Part shown: piece by piece, positions 51,862 to 61,151 of the stretch
How positions within the stretch are numbered: the first letter of the stretch is position 1
Layout of the letters: every line of letters starts with the position of its first letter
Assembly: GCF_009789675.1 (NCBI RefSeq)
Contig: NZ_CP046913.1
Location: forward strand, 1,488,001 to 1,552,000
Source of the DNA: Paraburkholderia acidisoli
GTDB taxonomy: Bacteria; Pseudomonadota; Gammaproteobacteria; Burkholderiales; Burkholderiaceae
Reading direction: 5' to 3'
DNA: 64,000 nt
The notes under the pieces: model-generated
What the model saw: the letters and a program-made list of their open reading frames with translations, nothing else
What the model was told of the DNA's origin: nothing
Database searches by the model: none
Program-made: the position numbers and the translations under genes

Positions 51862-51899
51862 TTCGTCATATCGGCGAAAACTATCGTCAGAATGACGAA
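51862..51899. promoter_or_regulatory. Predicted Lrp-type operator
   Basis: TTCGTCAT (51862-51869) and ATGACGAA (51892-51899) form a perfect 8-bp inverted repeat with starts 30 bp apart, about three helical turns. It lies 117 bp before the dehydrogenase gene and just after the Lrp gene. The spacing fits a multimeric Lrp-type binder. Confidence 0.45.
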
Positions 51900-52015
51900 A
51901 ACCGGCGTCGAAACGCATCGTTTTGTGCCTATGATCCGTTTTTGACTCTCCCTAGACTGGAAACGTACGCGGGCCTCGCTCGCGGCGGACCACAGAAAAT
52001 CAACAGGAGATGTCC

Positions 52016-53119
52016 ATGAAAGTCGCGATCGCAGGCGCCGGTCTTATCGGCCATACCATTGCCCACATGCTGCGCGAAACCGGCGACTACGAAGTGGCCG
52101 CATTCGACCGCGACGCCAGGGCGCTCGAGCCGCTCGCCGCGCAGGGCATTCCCACGGCGCGGGTGGATTCCGGCGACGCGGCCGCGCTGCGCGGCGCGCT
52201 CGACGGCTACGACGTGCTCGTCAACGCGCTGCCGTATTACCTCGCCGTGAACGTAGCGTCGGCGGCGAAAGGCGCGGGCGTGCATTACTTCGATCTCACC
52301 GAGGACGTGCGCGCGACCCACGCGATCCGTGCGCTCGCCGACGGCGCGCGTCACGCGTTCATGCCGCAATGCGGGCTCGCGCCGGGTTTCATCGGCATCG
52401 CGGCGCATGCGCTCGCGAGCCGCTTCACCGAGATTCGCGAAGTGAAGATGCGCGTGGGGGCGCTGCCGCAGTTTCCGACCAACGCGCTCAAATACAATCT
52501 CACGTGGAGCGTGGACGGTCTCATCAACGAATATTGCCAACCTTGCGAGGCGATCCGCGACGGTCGCGCGCAGTGGGTGCAGCCGCTCGAAGGCCTCGAA
52601 CATTTTTCGCTCGACGGCGTGGAGTACGAGGCGTTCAACACCTCGGGCGGGCTCGGCACGCTGTGCGAAACGCTCGCGGGCCGCGTGGAGTCGCTCGATT
52701 ACAAGTCGGTGCGTTACCCGGGGCATCGCGGGCTGATGCAGTTCCTGCTCGAAGACCTGCGCCTCGCGAGCGACCGCGACACGCTCAAGTCGATCCTGCG
52801 CCGCGCCGTGCCCGCCACCGAGCAGGACGTCGTCTTGATCTTCATGACCGTCACCGGCATGCGCGACGGCGAACTCGTGCAGGAAGTGTTCACGCGCAAG
52901 ATCTTCGCGAAAACGGTCTGCGGCGTGCCGATGAGCGCGATCCAGATCACCACGGCCGGTTCGATGTGCGCGGTGCTCGACCTGTTTCGCGAGCAGAAGC
53001 TGCCGCAAGCGGGCTTCGTTCGGCAGGAGCAGGTGTCGCTGGAGTCGTTCCTCGCGAACCGTTTCGGGCAGGTGTACGAAGGCGCGACGCTCGACCAGCG
53101 CGCCAGGGCGCTGGCTTGA
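52016..53119 (+). CDS. Saccharopine dehydrogenase / lysine 6-dehydrogenase family protein
   Basis: 367 residues. The NAD(P) Rossmann start is MKVAIAGAGLIGHTIAHMLRETGDYEV. YDVLVNALPYYLAVNVASAAKGAGVHYFDLTED and MPQCGLAPGFIGIAAHAL follow the family closely. The length is that of lysine 6-dehydrogenase, which oxidises the lysine side-chain amine. CAGGAG lies 6 bp before ATG 52016; the ATG at 52010 overlaps it. An Lrp-type gene upstream supports an amino acid substrate. Which one is uncertain. Confidence 0.85.
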   Translation: MKVAIAGAGLIGHTIAHMLRETGDYEVAAFDRDARALEPLAAQGIPTARVDSGDAAALRGALDGYDVLVNALPYYLAVNVASAAKGAGVHYFDLTEDVRATHAIRALADGARHAFMPQCGLAPGFIGIAAHALASRFTEIREVKMRVGALPQFPTNALKYNLTWSVDGLINEYCQPCEAIRDGRAQWVQPLEGLEHFSLDGVEYEAFNTSGGLGTLCETLAGRVESLDYKSVRYPGHRGLMQFLLEDLRLASDRDTLKSILRRAVPATEQDVVLIFMTVTGMRDGELVQEVFTRKIFAKTVCGVPMSAIQITTAGSMCAVLDLFREQKLPQAGFVRQEQVSLESFLANRFGQVYEGATLDQRARALA

Positions 53120-53120
53120 C

Positions 53121-53714
53121 CTACGCCGATGACGTGGCCGCCACGATGCGTTGCAGCAGCGCGTCGTAGTCGGCTGACGTGGGCGCCGTGGTGTCGAACA
53201 GCAGCAGACCGTCGAGCGCGTCGCCCGAGGGCATGAAGCGGCGCGCGCGGTACGCGTCCCAATGCGCGAGCTTGTAGGCGTCGGCGGGATGGCCGCGCGC
53301 CACGATACGGGCGTGCGCCGTGGCTTCCGCCGTATGCGCCCACACCACGGTCAGCCCGACTTCCGGCGCCACGCCGAGCCAGGCGCGATCGAACAGGCGC
53401 CGCTCGCGCACCTCGCGCGACAACGGGCCGATGGCGAGCACGCTCGTACCGAGCGCGAGATTGTCGCGCGCCGTATCGACGAGCCCGAGATATTCCGGGT
53501 CGCGCAGATGCTCGAGAAACAGCGGGCTGTCGCGGTCGTTCGGATCCTGGCCGAGCGCGCTCAAGGCCGCCGGGCTCGTGCGGCCGTAGAGCGTGTCTTT
53601 GTCGAGCAGGCAGAACGGTTCGCCCGTCGCGCGCGCGAGCGGCGCGAGGAGGCGTTTGGCGAGCGTGGTCTTGCCGCAGCCGGCGTGACCGCAAAAGAAC
53701 ACGAGACGCGTCAT
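53121..53714 (-). CDS. P-loop kinase-like ATPase
   Basis: 197 residues of the AAA_33/zeta-toxin-like nucleotide kinase group. Walker A GHAGCGKTT is at 9-17. DKDTLYGR may act as the substrate-binding lid or acidic motif, and TVVWAHTAEATAHARIVARG is the usual strand-helix before the lid. Substrate unknown. It is convergent with the dehydrogenase gene, with stop codons 1 bp apart and no room for a terminator between them. Confidence 0.82.
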   Translation of the reverse strand: MTRLVFFCGHAGCGKTTLAKRLLAPLARATGEPFCLLDKDTLYGRTSPAALSALGQDPNDRDSPLFLEHLRDPEYLGLVDTARDNLALGTSVLAIGPLSREVRERRLFDRAWLGVAPEVGLTVVWAHTAEATAHARIVARGHPADAYKLAHWDAYRARRFMPSGDALDGLLLFDTTAPTSADYDALLQRIVAATSSA

Positions 53715-53906
53715 GGCCGCCGCGCCTTGCTGGTCAGTGCTCGTATCGTCCAGTCTGGAGTGCGCATCCCGGGCAGGGCTCCTTGTGCGAGGTTACGCGC
53801 GCTGGCGCGCAGTCCCGCCAGCTTATCGCACCCATGATGGGCGCAGGCCCGCGCGGTTATCATGGCGCCACACTCGGTCGGGCGATAAAACAAGGGGACA
53901 GCGCTT

Positions 53907-54332
53907 ATGCCATCGCGCGCGTTGATCGCAGGTCTGGCCGCGGCGGCGGCTTTGCTCGTGGGCGCGTGCGCCGAGGAGCAGCCGCAACCGCAGCCGTTCA
54001 AGCCGGTGCCCGCGGAGCGCCTGCTCGCGCCGGGCCTGACACAGCCGGGCGAGGGGCTCGTGGCCGTGGACGTGCGCCGCGAGCGCACACGCAACGTGAT
54101 CGTCAAGTTCCGCGACGCGCCCGTGTACCTCGACGGCGAGCGCGTGACCGATCTCATGGACGGCGAGCACGTCACGTTCTATCTCAAGCCGGGCGTGCAC
54201 CGCATCGGCGTATCGACGCAATTCGATCCCGTGGTCGAACTGCGGTTTCTCGTCGATCCGCGCTACACCAATCGCGCCAGCGTCACATTCGACAAGGATC
54301 ATCGGATCGGTATCCGGCGGGTCGCGCAGTAA
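53907..54332 (+). CDS. Small lipoprotein, unknown function
   Basis: 141 residues. The lipoprotein signal ends LLVGAC (Cys21) and is followed by EEQPQPQPF, a flexible Pro/Gln linker. The mature domain is beta-rich (IVKFRDAPVYLDGERVTDLMDGEHVTFYLKPGVHRIGVSTQF), resembling a PEGA-like domain, and ends in basic residues. AAGGGG lies about 10 bp before the ATG. The stop is 196 bp before corA. No family name can be given with confidence. Confidence 0.78.
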   Translation: MPSRALIAGLAAAAALLVGACAEEQPQPQPFKPVPAERLLAPGLTQPGEGLVAVDVRRERTRNVIVKFRDAPVYLDGERVTDLMDGEHVTFYLKPGVHRIGVSTQFDPVVELRFLVDPRYTNRASVTFDKDHRIGIRRVAQ

Positions 54333-54528
54333 TCGATCCGCAAGCCTCGGGCATACGCGGTGCGCCGCCGCCTCGATCTGGCGCCGGCTCCGCACGCGGC
54401 GCGCGAGGCGATCCGCGCGAACCGCGCGCCAACCATCTGCAAGCTCCCGGTTAGCCGGACGCCTTACACTTGCCAACCGGTTCAACACGAAGCGGGGCGG
54501 GTCCGGCCCGCCGCGCGAAGACTACGAC

Positions 54529-55506
54529 ATGCTCATCAACTGCGTCGCGTATCAAGGCGGCAAGAAGCTGGCCGACATTTCGGTCGAGTCCATCAGCGAT
54601 TATCTGGCGAAGCCCGAGTGCTTCGTCTGGGTGGCGCTCAAGGAGCCCGACGCGGGCGAAATGGCCGCGATGAAGGAAGAATTCGGCCTGCACGATCTCG
54701 CCATCGAAGACGTGATGATCGGCAACCAGCGCCCCAAGATCGAGGATTACGGCGACACGCTGTTCAGCGTGATCCACACGATCGAAATGGGCGACGACGG
54801 CGAGATCATCCTCGGCCAGGTCAATGTGTTTGCCGGCCCCAATTTCGTGATCTCCGTGCGTCACCGCGCGCTGCAAGGCCTCCAGGACGTGCGCGCCCGC
54901 TGCGAGCGCGAGCCCGAATTGCTCCGCGAAGGCTCGGGCTTCGTGCTCTACGCGATCCTCGACAGCATCGTCGACCGCTACGGCCCGGTGCTCGAAACGC
55001 TCGCCACCGAGATCGAGGAGCTGGAAGACCGCATCTTCGAGAAGCACGATCTCGCGGGCTCGCGCGCCATCATCGAAGATCTGTATTCGCTCAAGCGCCG
55101 CCTCGTGATCCTCGCGCATCACATCACGCCGCTCGTGGACGCCGTCGGCAAGCTCGTGGGCGGCCGCGTGCCGCAGATCTGCGTGGGCATGCAGGCGTAT
55201 TACCGCGATGTCTACGATCATCTGACTCGCGTTTCCAACATGATCGACGCGCGCCGCGAAATGATCGTCACGGCCATTTCCGTCAATCTCGGCATGATCT
55301 CCCTCGCCGAGAACGAGGTGACCAAGCGGCTCGGCTCGTTCGCGGCGCTGTTCGCCGTGCCCACGATGATTGCGGGTATCTACGGGATGAACTTCGAGCA
55401 CATTCCCGAGCTACATTACAAGTACGGCTACGAAACCTGTCTTGCGATGATGGCCGTCATCGACGTGTTCCTGTTTTTCCTGTTCCGCCGCATCGGCTGG
55501 CTCTGA
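54529..55506 (+). CDS. corA: CorA-family magnesium/cobalt transporter
   Basis: 325 residues. A large cytoplasmic alpha/beta and long-helix part is followed by two C-terminal helices. The YGMN selectivity motif is at about 285-288, with the MPEL-like loop FEHIPEL after it, and the final helix AMMAVIDVFLFFLF ends in basic RRIGWL. ETLATEIEELEDRIF is the stalk helix. It forms a pentameric channel for Mg2+ and other divalent ions. No ribosome site is evident before ATG 54529. Confidence 0.93.
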   Translation: MLINCVAYQGGKKLADISVESISDYLAKPECFVWVALKEPDAGEMAAMKEEFGLHDLAIEDVMIGNQRPKIEDYGDTLFSVIHTIEMGDDGEIILGQVNVFAGPNFVISVRHRALQGLQDVRARCEREPELLREGSGFVLYAILDSIVDRYGPVLETLATEIEELEDRIFEKHDLAGSRAIIEDLYSLKRRLVILAHHITPLVDAVGKLVGGRVPQICVGMQAYYRDVYDHLTRVSNMIDARREMIVTAISVNLGMISLAENEVTKRLGSFAALFAVPTMIAGIYGMNFEHIPELHYKYGYETCLAMMAVIDVFLFFLFRRIGWL

Positions 55507-55711
55507 CGCGGCGCTGGCGCGTGGCGGGATCGCGCGCGCGTTCTGGTCCGGTCGATCCGGACGGTCCGGTGGGTCGGTTTGCGCCGTCGCGTTCGCCTCG
55601 CGCGTCTGCTGCGGCGCGCATCGCGGGCCCCCGGCGTGCTGCGGCGCGGCACGGCGTTGCGCCTTGCCGGCATTGACACCGCGAACGATCAGCGCCGAGA
55701 ATGAGCCCGCA

Positions 55712-55723
55712 GCAAACGTTTGC
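55712..55723. promoter_or_regulatory. Predicted RbsR operator
   Basis: GCAAACGTTTGC is a 12-bp perfect palindrome with the central CG of LacI-family sites. It resembles the core of the E. coli rbs operator (GAAACGTTTC). It lies 61 bp before the rbsB ATG, and the operon encodes its own LacI-type regulator. Confidence 0.65.
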
Positions 55724-55783
55724 GCATAACCACAAGAACGGTCCCGTCCTTGCGCCGGGGCCCGCCACCCGGAGACAACATCG

Positions 55784-56746
55784 ATGAACTCCCGCATTCG
55801 CCGCCGCATTCTCCTCGCCGCCAGCGCGCTCACCACGACCGCGATCACCGGCACCTTGCCGCTCGCCGCGCGCGCGCAAACCGGCCAGAAGCCCAAGGTC
55901 GCGCTCGTCATGAAGTCGCTCGCCAACGAGTTCTTCCTCACCATGGAGAACGGCGCGAAGGACTACCAGAAGCACAATGCTTCGCAGTTCGACCTCGTCA
56001 CCAACGGCATCAAGAACGAAACCGACACTTCCGCGCAGATCCAGATCGTCGAACAGATGATCGTCTCGAAGGTCGACGCCATCGTGCTCGCGCCGGCGGA
56101 CTCGAAGGCGCTCGTGCCGGTCGTGAAGAAGGCCGTGGACGCGGGCATCATCGTGGTCAACATCGACAACCGGCTCGACCCCGACGTGCTCAAGTCGAAG
56201 GACCTGAACGTGCCGTTCGTGGGCCCGGACAACAAGAAGGGCGCGCGGCTCGTGGGCGACTATCTCGCGAAGAAGCTCAAGGCGGGCGATCAGGTCGGCA
56301 TTGTCGAGGGCGTCTCGACCACGACCAACGCCCAGCAGCGCACGGCAGGCTTCAAGGACGCCATGCAGGCGATCAACGCGAAGATCGTCTCCACCCAGTC
56401 GGGCGAATGGGAAATCGACAAGGGCAACGCGGTGGCTTCGGCCATGCTCAACGAGTATCCCGACCTCAAGGCGCTCCTGTGCGGCAACGACAACATGGCG
56501 ATCGGCGCCGTGTCGGCGGTGCGCGCGGCGGGCAAGCAGGGCAAGGTGTACGTGGTCGGCTACGACAACATCGACGCCATCAAGCCCATGCTCAAGGACG
56601 GCCGCGTGCTCGCCACCGCCGACCAGTACGCCGCTAAACAAGCCGTGTTCGGCATCGACACCGCGCTCAAGGCGATCAAGGAACACAAGAAGCAAGCCGA
56701 GCTGTCGGGCATCGTCGAAACGCCCGTGGTGCTGGTCACGAAGTAA
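55784..56746 (+). CDS. rbsB: Ribose/sugar ABC importer, periplasmic binding protein
   Basis: 320 residues. The signal peptide has a twin-Arg-like N-region (NSRIRRRILLAAS) and cleavage after ARA (about 31). KVALVMKSLANEFFLTMENGAKDY and IVLAPADSKALVPVVKKAVDAGIIVVNIDNRLD are typical of RbsB-type proteins. CGNDNMAIGAVSAVRAAG and YDNIDAIKPMLKDGRVLATADQ follow. GGAG precedes the ATG by about 12 bp. First gene of rbsBACRK. Confidence 0.92.
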   Translation: MNSRIRRRILLAASALTTTAITGTLPLAARAQTGQKPKVALVMKSLANEFFLTMENGAKDYQKHNASQFDLVTNGIKNETDTSAQIQIVEQMIVSKVDAIVLAPADSKALVPVVKKAVDAGIIVVNIDNRLDPDVLKSKDLNVPFVGPDNKKGARLVGDYLAKKLKAGDQVGIVEGVSTTTNAQQRTAGFKDAMQAINAKIVSTQSGEWEIDKGNAVASAMLNEYPDLKALLCGNDNMAIGAVSAVRAAGKQGKVYVVGYDNIDAIKPMLKDGRVLATADQYAAKQAVFGIDTALKAIKEHKKQAELSGIVETPVVLVTK

Positions 56747-57016
56747 GTCCGGGGCGGTCCGCGGCGATATTTGAGGGCGCAACTAAACAAACGCTCAAGA
56801 ATTGCGCCGCGCGGCCGTTATGAGTACCGGGTAGGCCGCATGGGCGGCCGTCGACACCGCAGGACGAGACGGAACATTCGACCTCGCGGCGCGCCGCCCG
56901 CCGCCAGCCATACGAGGCCCGCGGCGGCGCGGACCCGCGGTTTGCGCGCGGCTGCCCCGTGCCGGATCATGCCGGCGGGAAGCGCCGGCGGCGCGGCTCG
57001 CGACTACAGGATCGTG

Positions 57017-58759
57017 ATGGATGCAATTGCCCCCGAGGTAGCGTCTTCCGCGCCCGCCGTGCTCACGGTGTCCGGCGTGGGCAAGACCTACGAGCAGCCG
57101 GTGCTCGCCGACGTCAGCCTTGCGCTGCACGCGGGCGAGGTGCTCGCGCTCACGGGTGAAAACGGCGCGGGCAAGAGCACGCTGTCGCGCATCGTCGCGG
57201 GGCTCACGGCGCCCAGCACGGGCGCCATGACGCTGCTGGGCGCGCCTTACGCGCCGGCCAGCCGCCGCGAGGCCGAGGCGCTGGGCGTGCGCATGGTGAT
57301 GCAGGAACTCAATCTCCTGCCCACGCTGACCGTCGCCGAAAACCTGTTTCTCGACCGCTTGCCGCAGGCGGGGCGGTTGCGCTTTGGCTGGATCGACCGT
57401 TCGCGGCTGCGCGCCGACGCGCGCGCGGCGATGGCCCAGGTCGGGCTGGACGCAATCGATCCCGATACGCTCGTGGGCGAGCTCGGCATCGGGCATCAGC
57501 AGCTCGTGGAGATCGCGCGCAACCTGATCGGTAGCACGAGCGGCGGATCCGGTGCGTCCGATGGTGAGGCGGCAACCGGATCGGCGGACATGCGCGTGCT
57601 GATCCTCGACGAGCCCACGGCCATGCTCACCGGCCGCGAGGTCGAGCTGCTGTTCGAGCAGATCGCGCGGCTCAAGGCGCGCGGCGTGGCGATCGTCTAT
57701 ATCTCGCACCGCCTCGAGGAACTGGAACGCATCGCGCAACGCGTGGCGGTGCTGCGCGACGGCAAGCTCGTCCGCGTGGACGCCATGGCGAACCTCACGC
57801 CCGAGCGCATTGTCGCGCTGATGGTCGGGCGCGAGCTGGGCGAGCGCATCGATCTCGGCCAGCGCCGGATCGGCGCGCCCTTGCTGAAGGTCGACGGCCT
57901 CACGCGCGGCAAGGTCGTGCGCGAGGTGTCGTTCGAAGTGCGCGCGGGCGAGATTTTCGGCGTCTCGGGGTTGATCGGCGCGGGCCGCACCGAGCTGATG
58001 CGGCTCATCTACGGCGCCGACGCGAAGGACGCCGGCAGCGTGGCGCTCGCGCCGCAGCCGGGCGCCGCGCCCGCGACCGTGGAGATCGGCTCGCCCCGCG
58101 ACGCCGTGAAGCTCGGCATCGCGCTCATCACCGAGGACCGCAAGGGCGAAGGCCTCTTGCTGCCGCAGCCGGTGGCGGCGAACGTGACGCTCGGCAACGT
58201 GGGCGCCGTCTCGCGCTACGGCGTGGTGGACGCGGCGCGCGAAAGCACGCTCGCGCGCACGCAGATCGATGCGCTGCGCATTCGCACGGCGGGCCCGGCG
58301 CAACCGGTCGGCGAGCTGTCGGGCGGCAATCAGCAGAAGGTCGTGATTGGCCGCTGGCTCGCGCGCGACATCGGTCACCCGTTGCGCGTGGTGCTGTTCG
58401 ACGAACCGACGCGCGGCATCGACGTCGGCGCGAAGTTCGACATTTATGCGCTGATGGGCGCGCTCGCCCGCGAGGGCCGCGCGCTCGTGGTGGTGTCGAG
58501 CGATCTGCGCGAGCTGATGCTGATCTGCGACCGTATCGGCGTGATGTCGGCGGGGCGGATGACGGCGGTGTTCGGCCGCGACGAATGGACCCAGGACAAG
58601 CTGCTGGCCGCGGCCTTCGCCGGCTTGCGCGCCGAGGACGCGCTGCTGGCCGACGCCGCGGACCTGCCTGAGATCGATCAGGAGACGAAGCCGGAGCGCA
58701 GCGACGCGGCGCGGGACCGGCACGAAGGCCAAGACGGCCCACGAGGGAGCGCTTCATGA
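57017..58759 (+). CDS. rbsA: Ribose/sugar ABC importer, tandem ATPase
   Basis: 580 residues against about 500 for usual RbsA. Domain 1 has GENGAGKST (about 47-55), the signature GIGHQQLVEIARNL and VLILDEPTAML. Domain 2 has GLIGAGRTELMRLIYG, LSGGNQQKVVIG and VVLFDEPTRGIDVGAK. The extra length comes from a Gly/Ser/Ala-rich insert between signature and Walker B of domain 1 (about 172-191), a short one in domain 2, and a charged 35-residue C-terminal tail. AGGA precedes ATG 57017. It overlaps rbsC by 4 bp; 270 bp separate it from rbsB. Confidence 0.91.
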   Translation: MDAIAPEVASSAPAVLTVSGVGKTYEQPVLADVSLALHAGEVLALTGENGAGKSTLSRIVAGLTAPSTGAMTLLGAPYAPASRREAEALGVRMVMQELNLLPTLTVAENLFLDRLPQAGRLRFGWIDRSRLRADARAAMAQVGLDAIDPDTLVGELGIGHQQLVEIARNLIGSTSGGSGASDGEAATGSADMRVLILDEPTAMLTGREVELLFEQIARLKARGVAIVYISHRLEELERIAQRVAVLRDGKLVRVDAMANLTPERIVALMVGRELGERIDLGQRRIGAPLLKVDGLTRGKVVREVSFEVRAGEIFGVSGLIGAGRTELMRLIYGADAKDAGSVALAPQPGAAPATVEIGSPRDAVKLGIALITEDRKGEGLLLPQPVAANVTLGNVGAVSRYGVVDAARESTLARTQIDALRIRTAGPAQPVGELSGGNQQKVVIGRWLARDIGHPLRVVLFDEPTRGIDVGAKFDIYALMGALAREGRALVVVSSDLRELMLICDRIGVMSAGRMTAVFGRDEWTQDKLLAAAFAGLRAEDALLADAADLPEIDQETKPERSDAARDRHEGQDGPRGSAS

Positions 58760-59811
58760 CGAACGAACCGTTGCGCGGACAACCGGAAGGTGAACGAACC
58801 AGTGCGCCCGGCGCGGGCGCGGGCAACACTCCGGCCACCGCGAGCGGCAAGCCCGCCGGCACGCGTTTCGGGCTGTCGAACTATCTGGGTCTCGCGCTCG
58901 CGCTGGTCGCGATGATCGTGCTGTTCTCGCTCCTGAGTTCGCACTTTCTTACCTACGATACCTTCAGTACCATCGCGAACCAGATTCCGGATCTCGTGGT
59001 GATGTCGGTCGGCATGACGTTCGTGCTCATCATCGCGGGCATCGACCTCTCCGTGGGCTCGGTGCTTGCGCTAGGCGCTTCGGTGGTGAGCGTGGCCGCG
59101 CTCAAGTGGGGCTGGGGCGCGTTGCCCGCGGCCGTGGCCGGCCTGCTGGCCGCGGCGGCGACGGGCACGCTCACGGGCGCGGTGACGGTGGGCTGGCGCA
59201 TTCCGTCGTTCATCGTGTCGCTCGGCGTGCTGGAAGCGGCGCGCGGCCTCGCGTACCAGATGACGAATTCGCGCACGGCGTATATCGGCGATGCGTTCGA
59301 TTTCCTCTCGAACCCGATCGCGTTCGGCATTTCGCCGGCGTTTTTGATCGCGGTGGCGGTGATGGTGATCGCGCAATTGACGCTCACGCGCACGGTGTTC
59401 GGCCGTTATCTGGTGGGTATCGGTACCAACGAGGAAGCGGTGCGGCTCGCGGGCGTGGATCCGCGGCCTTACAAGATCATCGTGTTCGCGTTGATGGGCG
59501 CGCTTTCCGGGCTCGCGGCGCTGTTCCAGATCTCGCGGCTCGAAGCCGCCGACCCGAACGCGGGCGTCGGGCTGGAACTGCAGGTGATCGCGGCCGTGGT
59601 GATCGGCGGCACGAGTTTGATGGGCGGGCGCGGTTCGGTCATCAGTACGTTTTTCGGCGTGCTGATCATCTCGGTGCTCGCGGCGGGGCTCGCGCAGATC
59701 GGCGCGAACGAGCCGACCAAGCGCATCATCACGGGCGCCGTGATCGTGGTGGCGGTCGTGCTCGACACGTATCGCAGCCGGCGCCGGACCCGCAAGGGCA
59801 ACAGGACATAA
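58756..59811 (+). CDS. rbsC: Ribose/sugar ABC importer, permease
   Basis: 351 residues. A polar Gly/Ala/Thr-rich N-terminal tail (1-40) precedes about ten hydrophobic helices. VLIIAGIDLSVGSVLALGASVVS is the hallmark of the family, with FGRYLVGIGTNEEAVRLAGVDPRPYKI for ATPase contact and VIGGTSLMGGRGSV later. The ATG overlaps the rbsA stop. It forms the channel with the RbsA ATPase. Confidence 0.93.
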   Translation: MTNEPLRGQPEGERTSAPGAGAGNTPATASGKPAGTRFGLSNYLGLALALVAMIVLFSLLSSHFLTYDTFSTIANQIPDLVVMSVGMTFVLIIAGIDLSVGSVLALGASVVSVAALKWGWGALPAAVAGLLAAAATGTLTGAVTVGWRIPSFIVSLGVLEAARGLAYQMTNSRTAYIGDAFDFLSNPIAFGISPAFLIAVAVMVIAQLTLTRTVFGRYLVGIGTNEEAVRLAGVDPRPYKIIVFALMGALSGLAALFQISRLEAADPNAGVGLELQVIAAVVIGGTSLMGGRGSVISTFFGVLIISVLAAGLAQIGANEPTKRIITGAVIVVAVVLDTYRSRRRTRKGNRT

Positions 59812-59957
59812 GAAGCAAACAGGCAGATGAGGGCGCGGCTCGCAGCAAGGGGCCGTCGAGAGTAATCACCGGAATGTGCGGCGTCTGACTATTCCAACTA
59901 CGGACGCGCGGCAGGCCGGAAAGCAACAGGCTGGGACCAAGGCAGGGATTAACGAAT

Positions 59958-60995
59958 ATGGCGACGATCAAGGATGTGGCCGCCGTGGCGGGGGTGTCTT
60001 TCACGACGGTGTCGCATGTGGTGAACAACTCGCGTCCGGTGTCGGCGGACGTGCGGGCGAAGGTCGAGCGCGCGATCCGCGAGCTCAACTACGTGCCGTC
60101 GGCGGTGGCGCGCTCGCTCAAGGCGCGCGCGACCGCAACGGTGGGTCTGCTCGTGCCGAACGGCACCAACCCGTATTTCGCCGAGCTGGCGCGCGGCGTT
60201 GAAGACGCCTGCGCGCGCAAAGGCTACTGCGTGTTCTTCTGCAACTCGGACGACGATCCGGTCAAGCAGCGCAACTATCTGCGCGTGCTGCAGGAAAAGC
60301 GTATCGACGGTTTGATCGTGGCTTCGGCCGGCGACGACGACGTGCTGGCCGCGACGCTCGCCGACACGCGCGAGCCGATCGTGGTGGTGGATCGCAACAT
60401 CGAAGGCCTCGACGCCGACCTCGTGCAGATCGACCACGAACGCGGCGCCTGGCTCGCCACGCGCCATCTGCTCGAACTCGGCCACGTGCGCATCGGTTGC
60501 ATCACCGGTCCGGTCACGGCGGCGGTGAGCGCGATGCGCATGCACGGCTTTTTGCGCGCGCTCTCGGAGCGCGGCATCAAGATCCCGCAAGGCGCGATCG
60601 TCGAGAGCGATTTTTCGGGCGCGGGCGGTTATCGCGCGGCGGCCGAACTGTTCGAGACCATCAAGCCGACCGCGATCTTCGCGGGTAACGACATGATGGC
60701 GATCGGCGCCTTGCGCGCGGCCGCGGAGCGCGGTTTGCGCGTGCCGGGCGACTGCTCGATCATCGGTTTCGACGATATCGAGATCGGCAATTTCACGTGG
60801 CCGGCGCTCTCGACGGTGGGCCAGCCGGCCCGCGCGCTTGGCGAAATGGCCGCGCTCACGCTGATCGAGCGCATCGGCACCGAGCGTAAGGAAGGTCAGA
60901 AGGTGCGCCGCCGCGTGATGCCGGCGACGCTGTATCCGCGTGAGTCGACGGCGCCGTGGAGCGGCGAGGAAGATCGCTCGGCGCTGGCTGCCTGA
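59958..60995 (+). CDS. rbsR: LacI-family repressor of the ribose operon
   Basis: 345 residues. Helix-turn-helix ATIKDVAAVAGVSFTTVSHVVNN is at the N-terminus, with hinge helix PSAVARSLK. The ligand domain begins VGLLVPNGTNPYFAELARG and has IFAGNDMMAIGALRAA. It resembles RbsR/PurR. It lies between rbsC and rbsK, and the palindrome at 55712-55723 is its likely operator. Ribose or a ribose phosphate is the expected inducer. Confidence 0.9.
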   Translation: MATIKDVAAVAGVSFTTVSHVVNNSRPVSADVRAKVERAIRELNYVPSAVARSLKARATATVGLLVPNGTNPYFAELARGVEDACARKGYCVFFCNSDDDPVKQRNYLRVLQEKRIDGLIVASAGDDDVLAATLADTREPIVVVDRNIEGLDADLVQIDHERGAWLATRHLLELGHVRIGCITGPVTAAVSAMRMHGFLRALSERGIKIPQGAIVESDFSGAGGYRAAAELFETIKPTAIFAGNDMMAIGALRAAAERGLRVPGDCSIIGFDDIEIGNFTWPALSTVGQPARALGEMAALTLIERIGTERKEGQKVRRRVMPATLYPRESTAPWSGEEDRSALAA

Positions 60996-61151
60996 AGCCG
61001 CGCGCGGTTCGGGCCATCGGCGCCACGATCGGCGTAAGGTGTGGCGGCGGGCCTGGCGCGCCGTCCTCGTGATACGGCGTGGCCAGCCGGCGCAAAAGAG
61101 ACGTAAAGACAGACCCGACATTCGGCAGGAGACAACGCGAGGAGCGCGATC

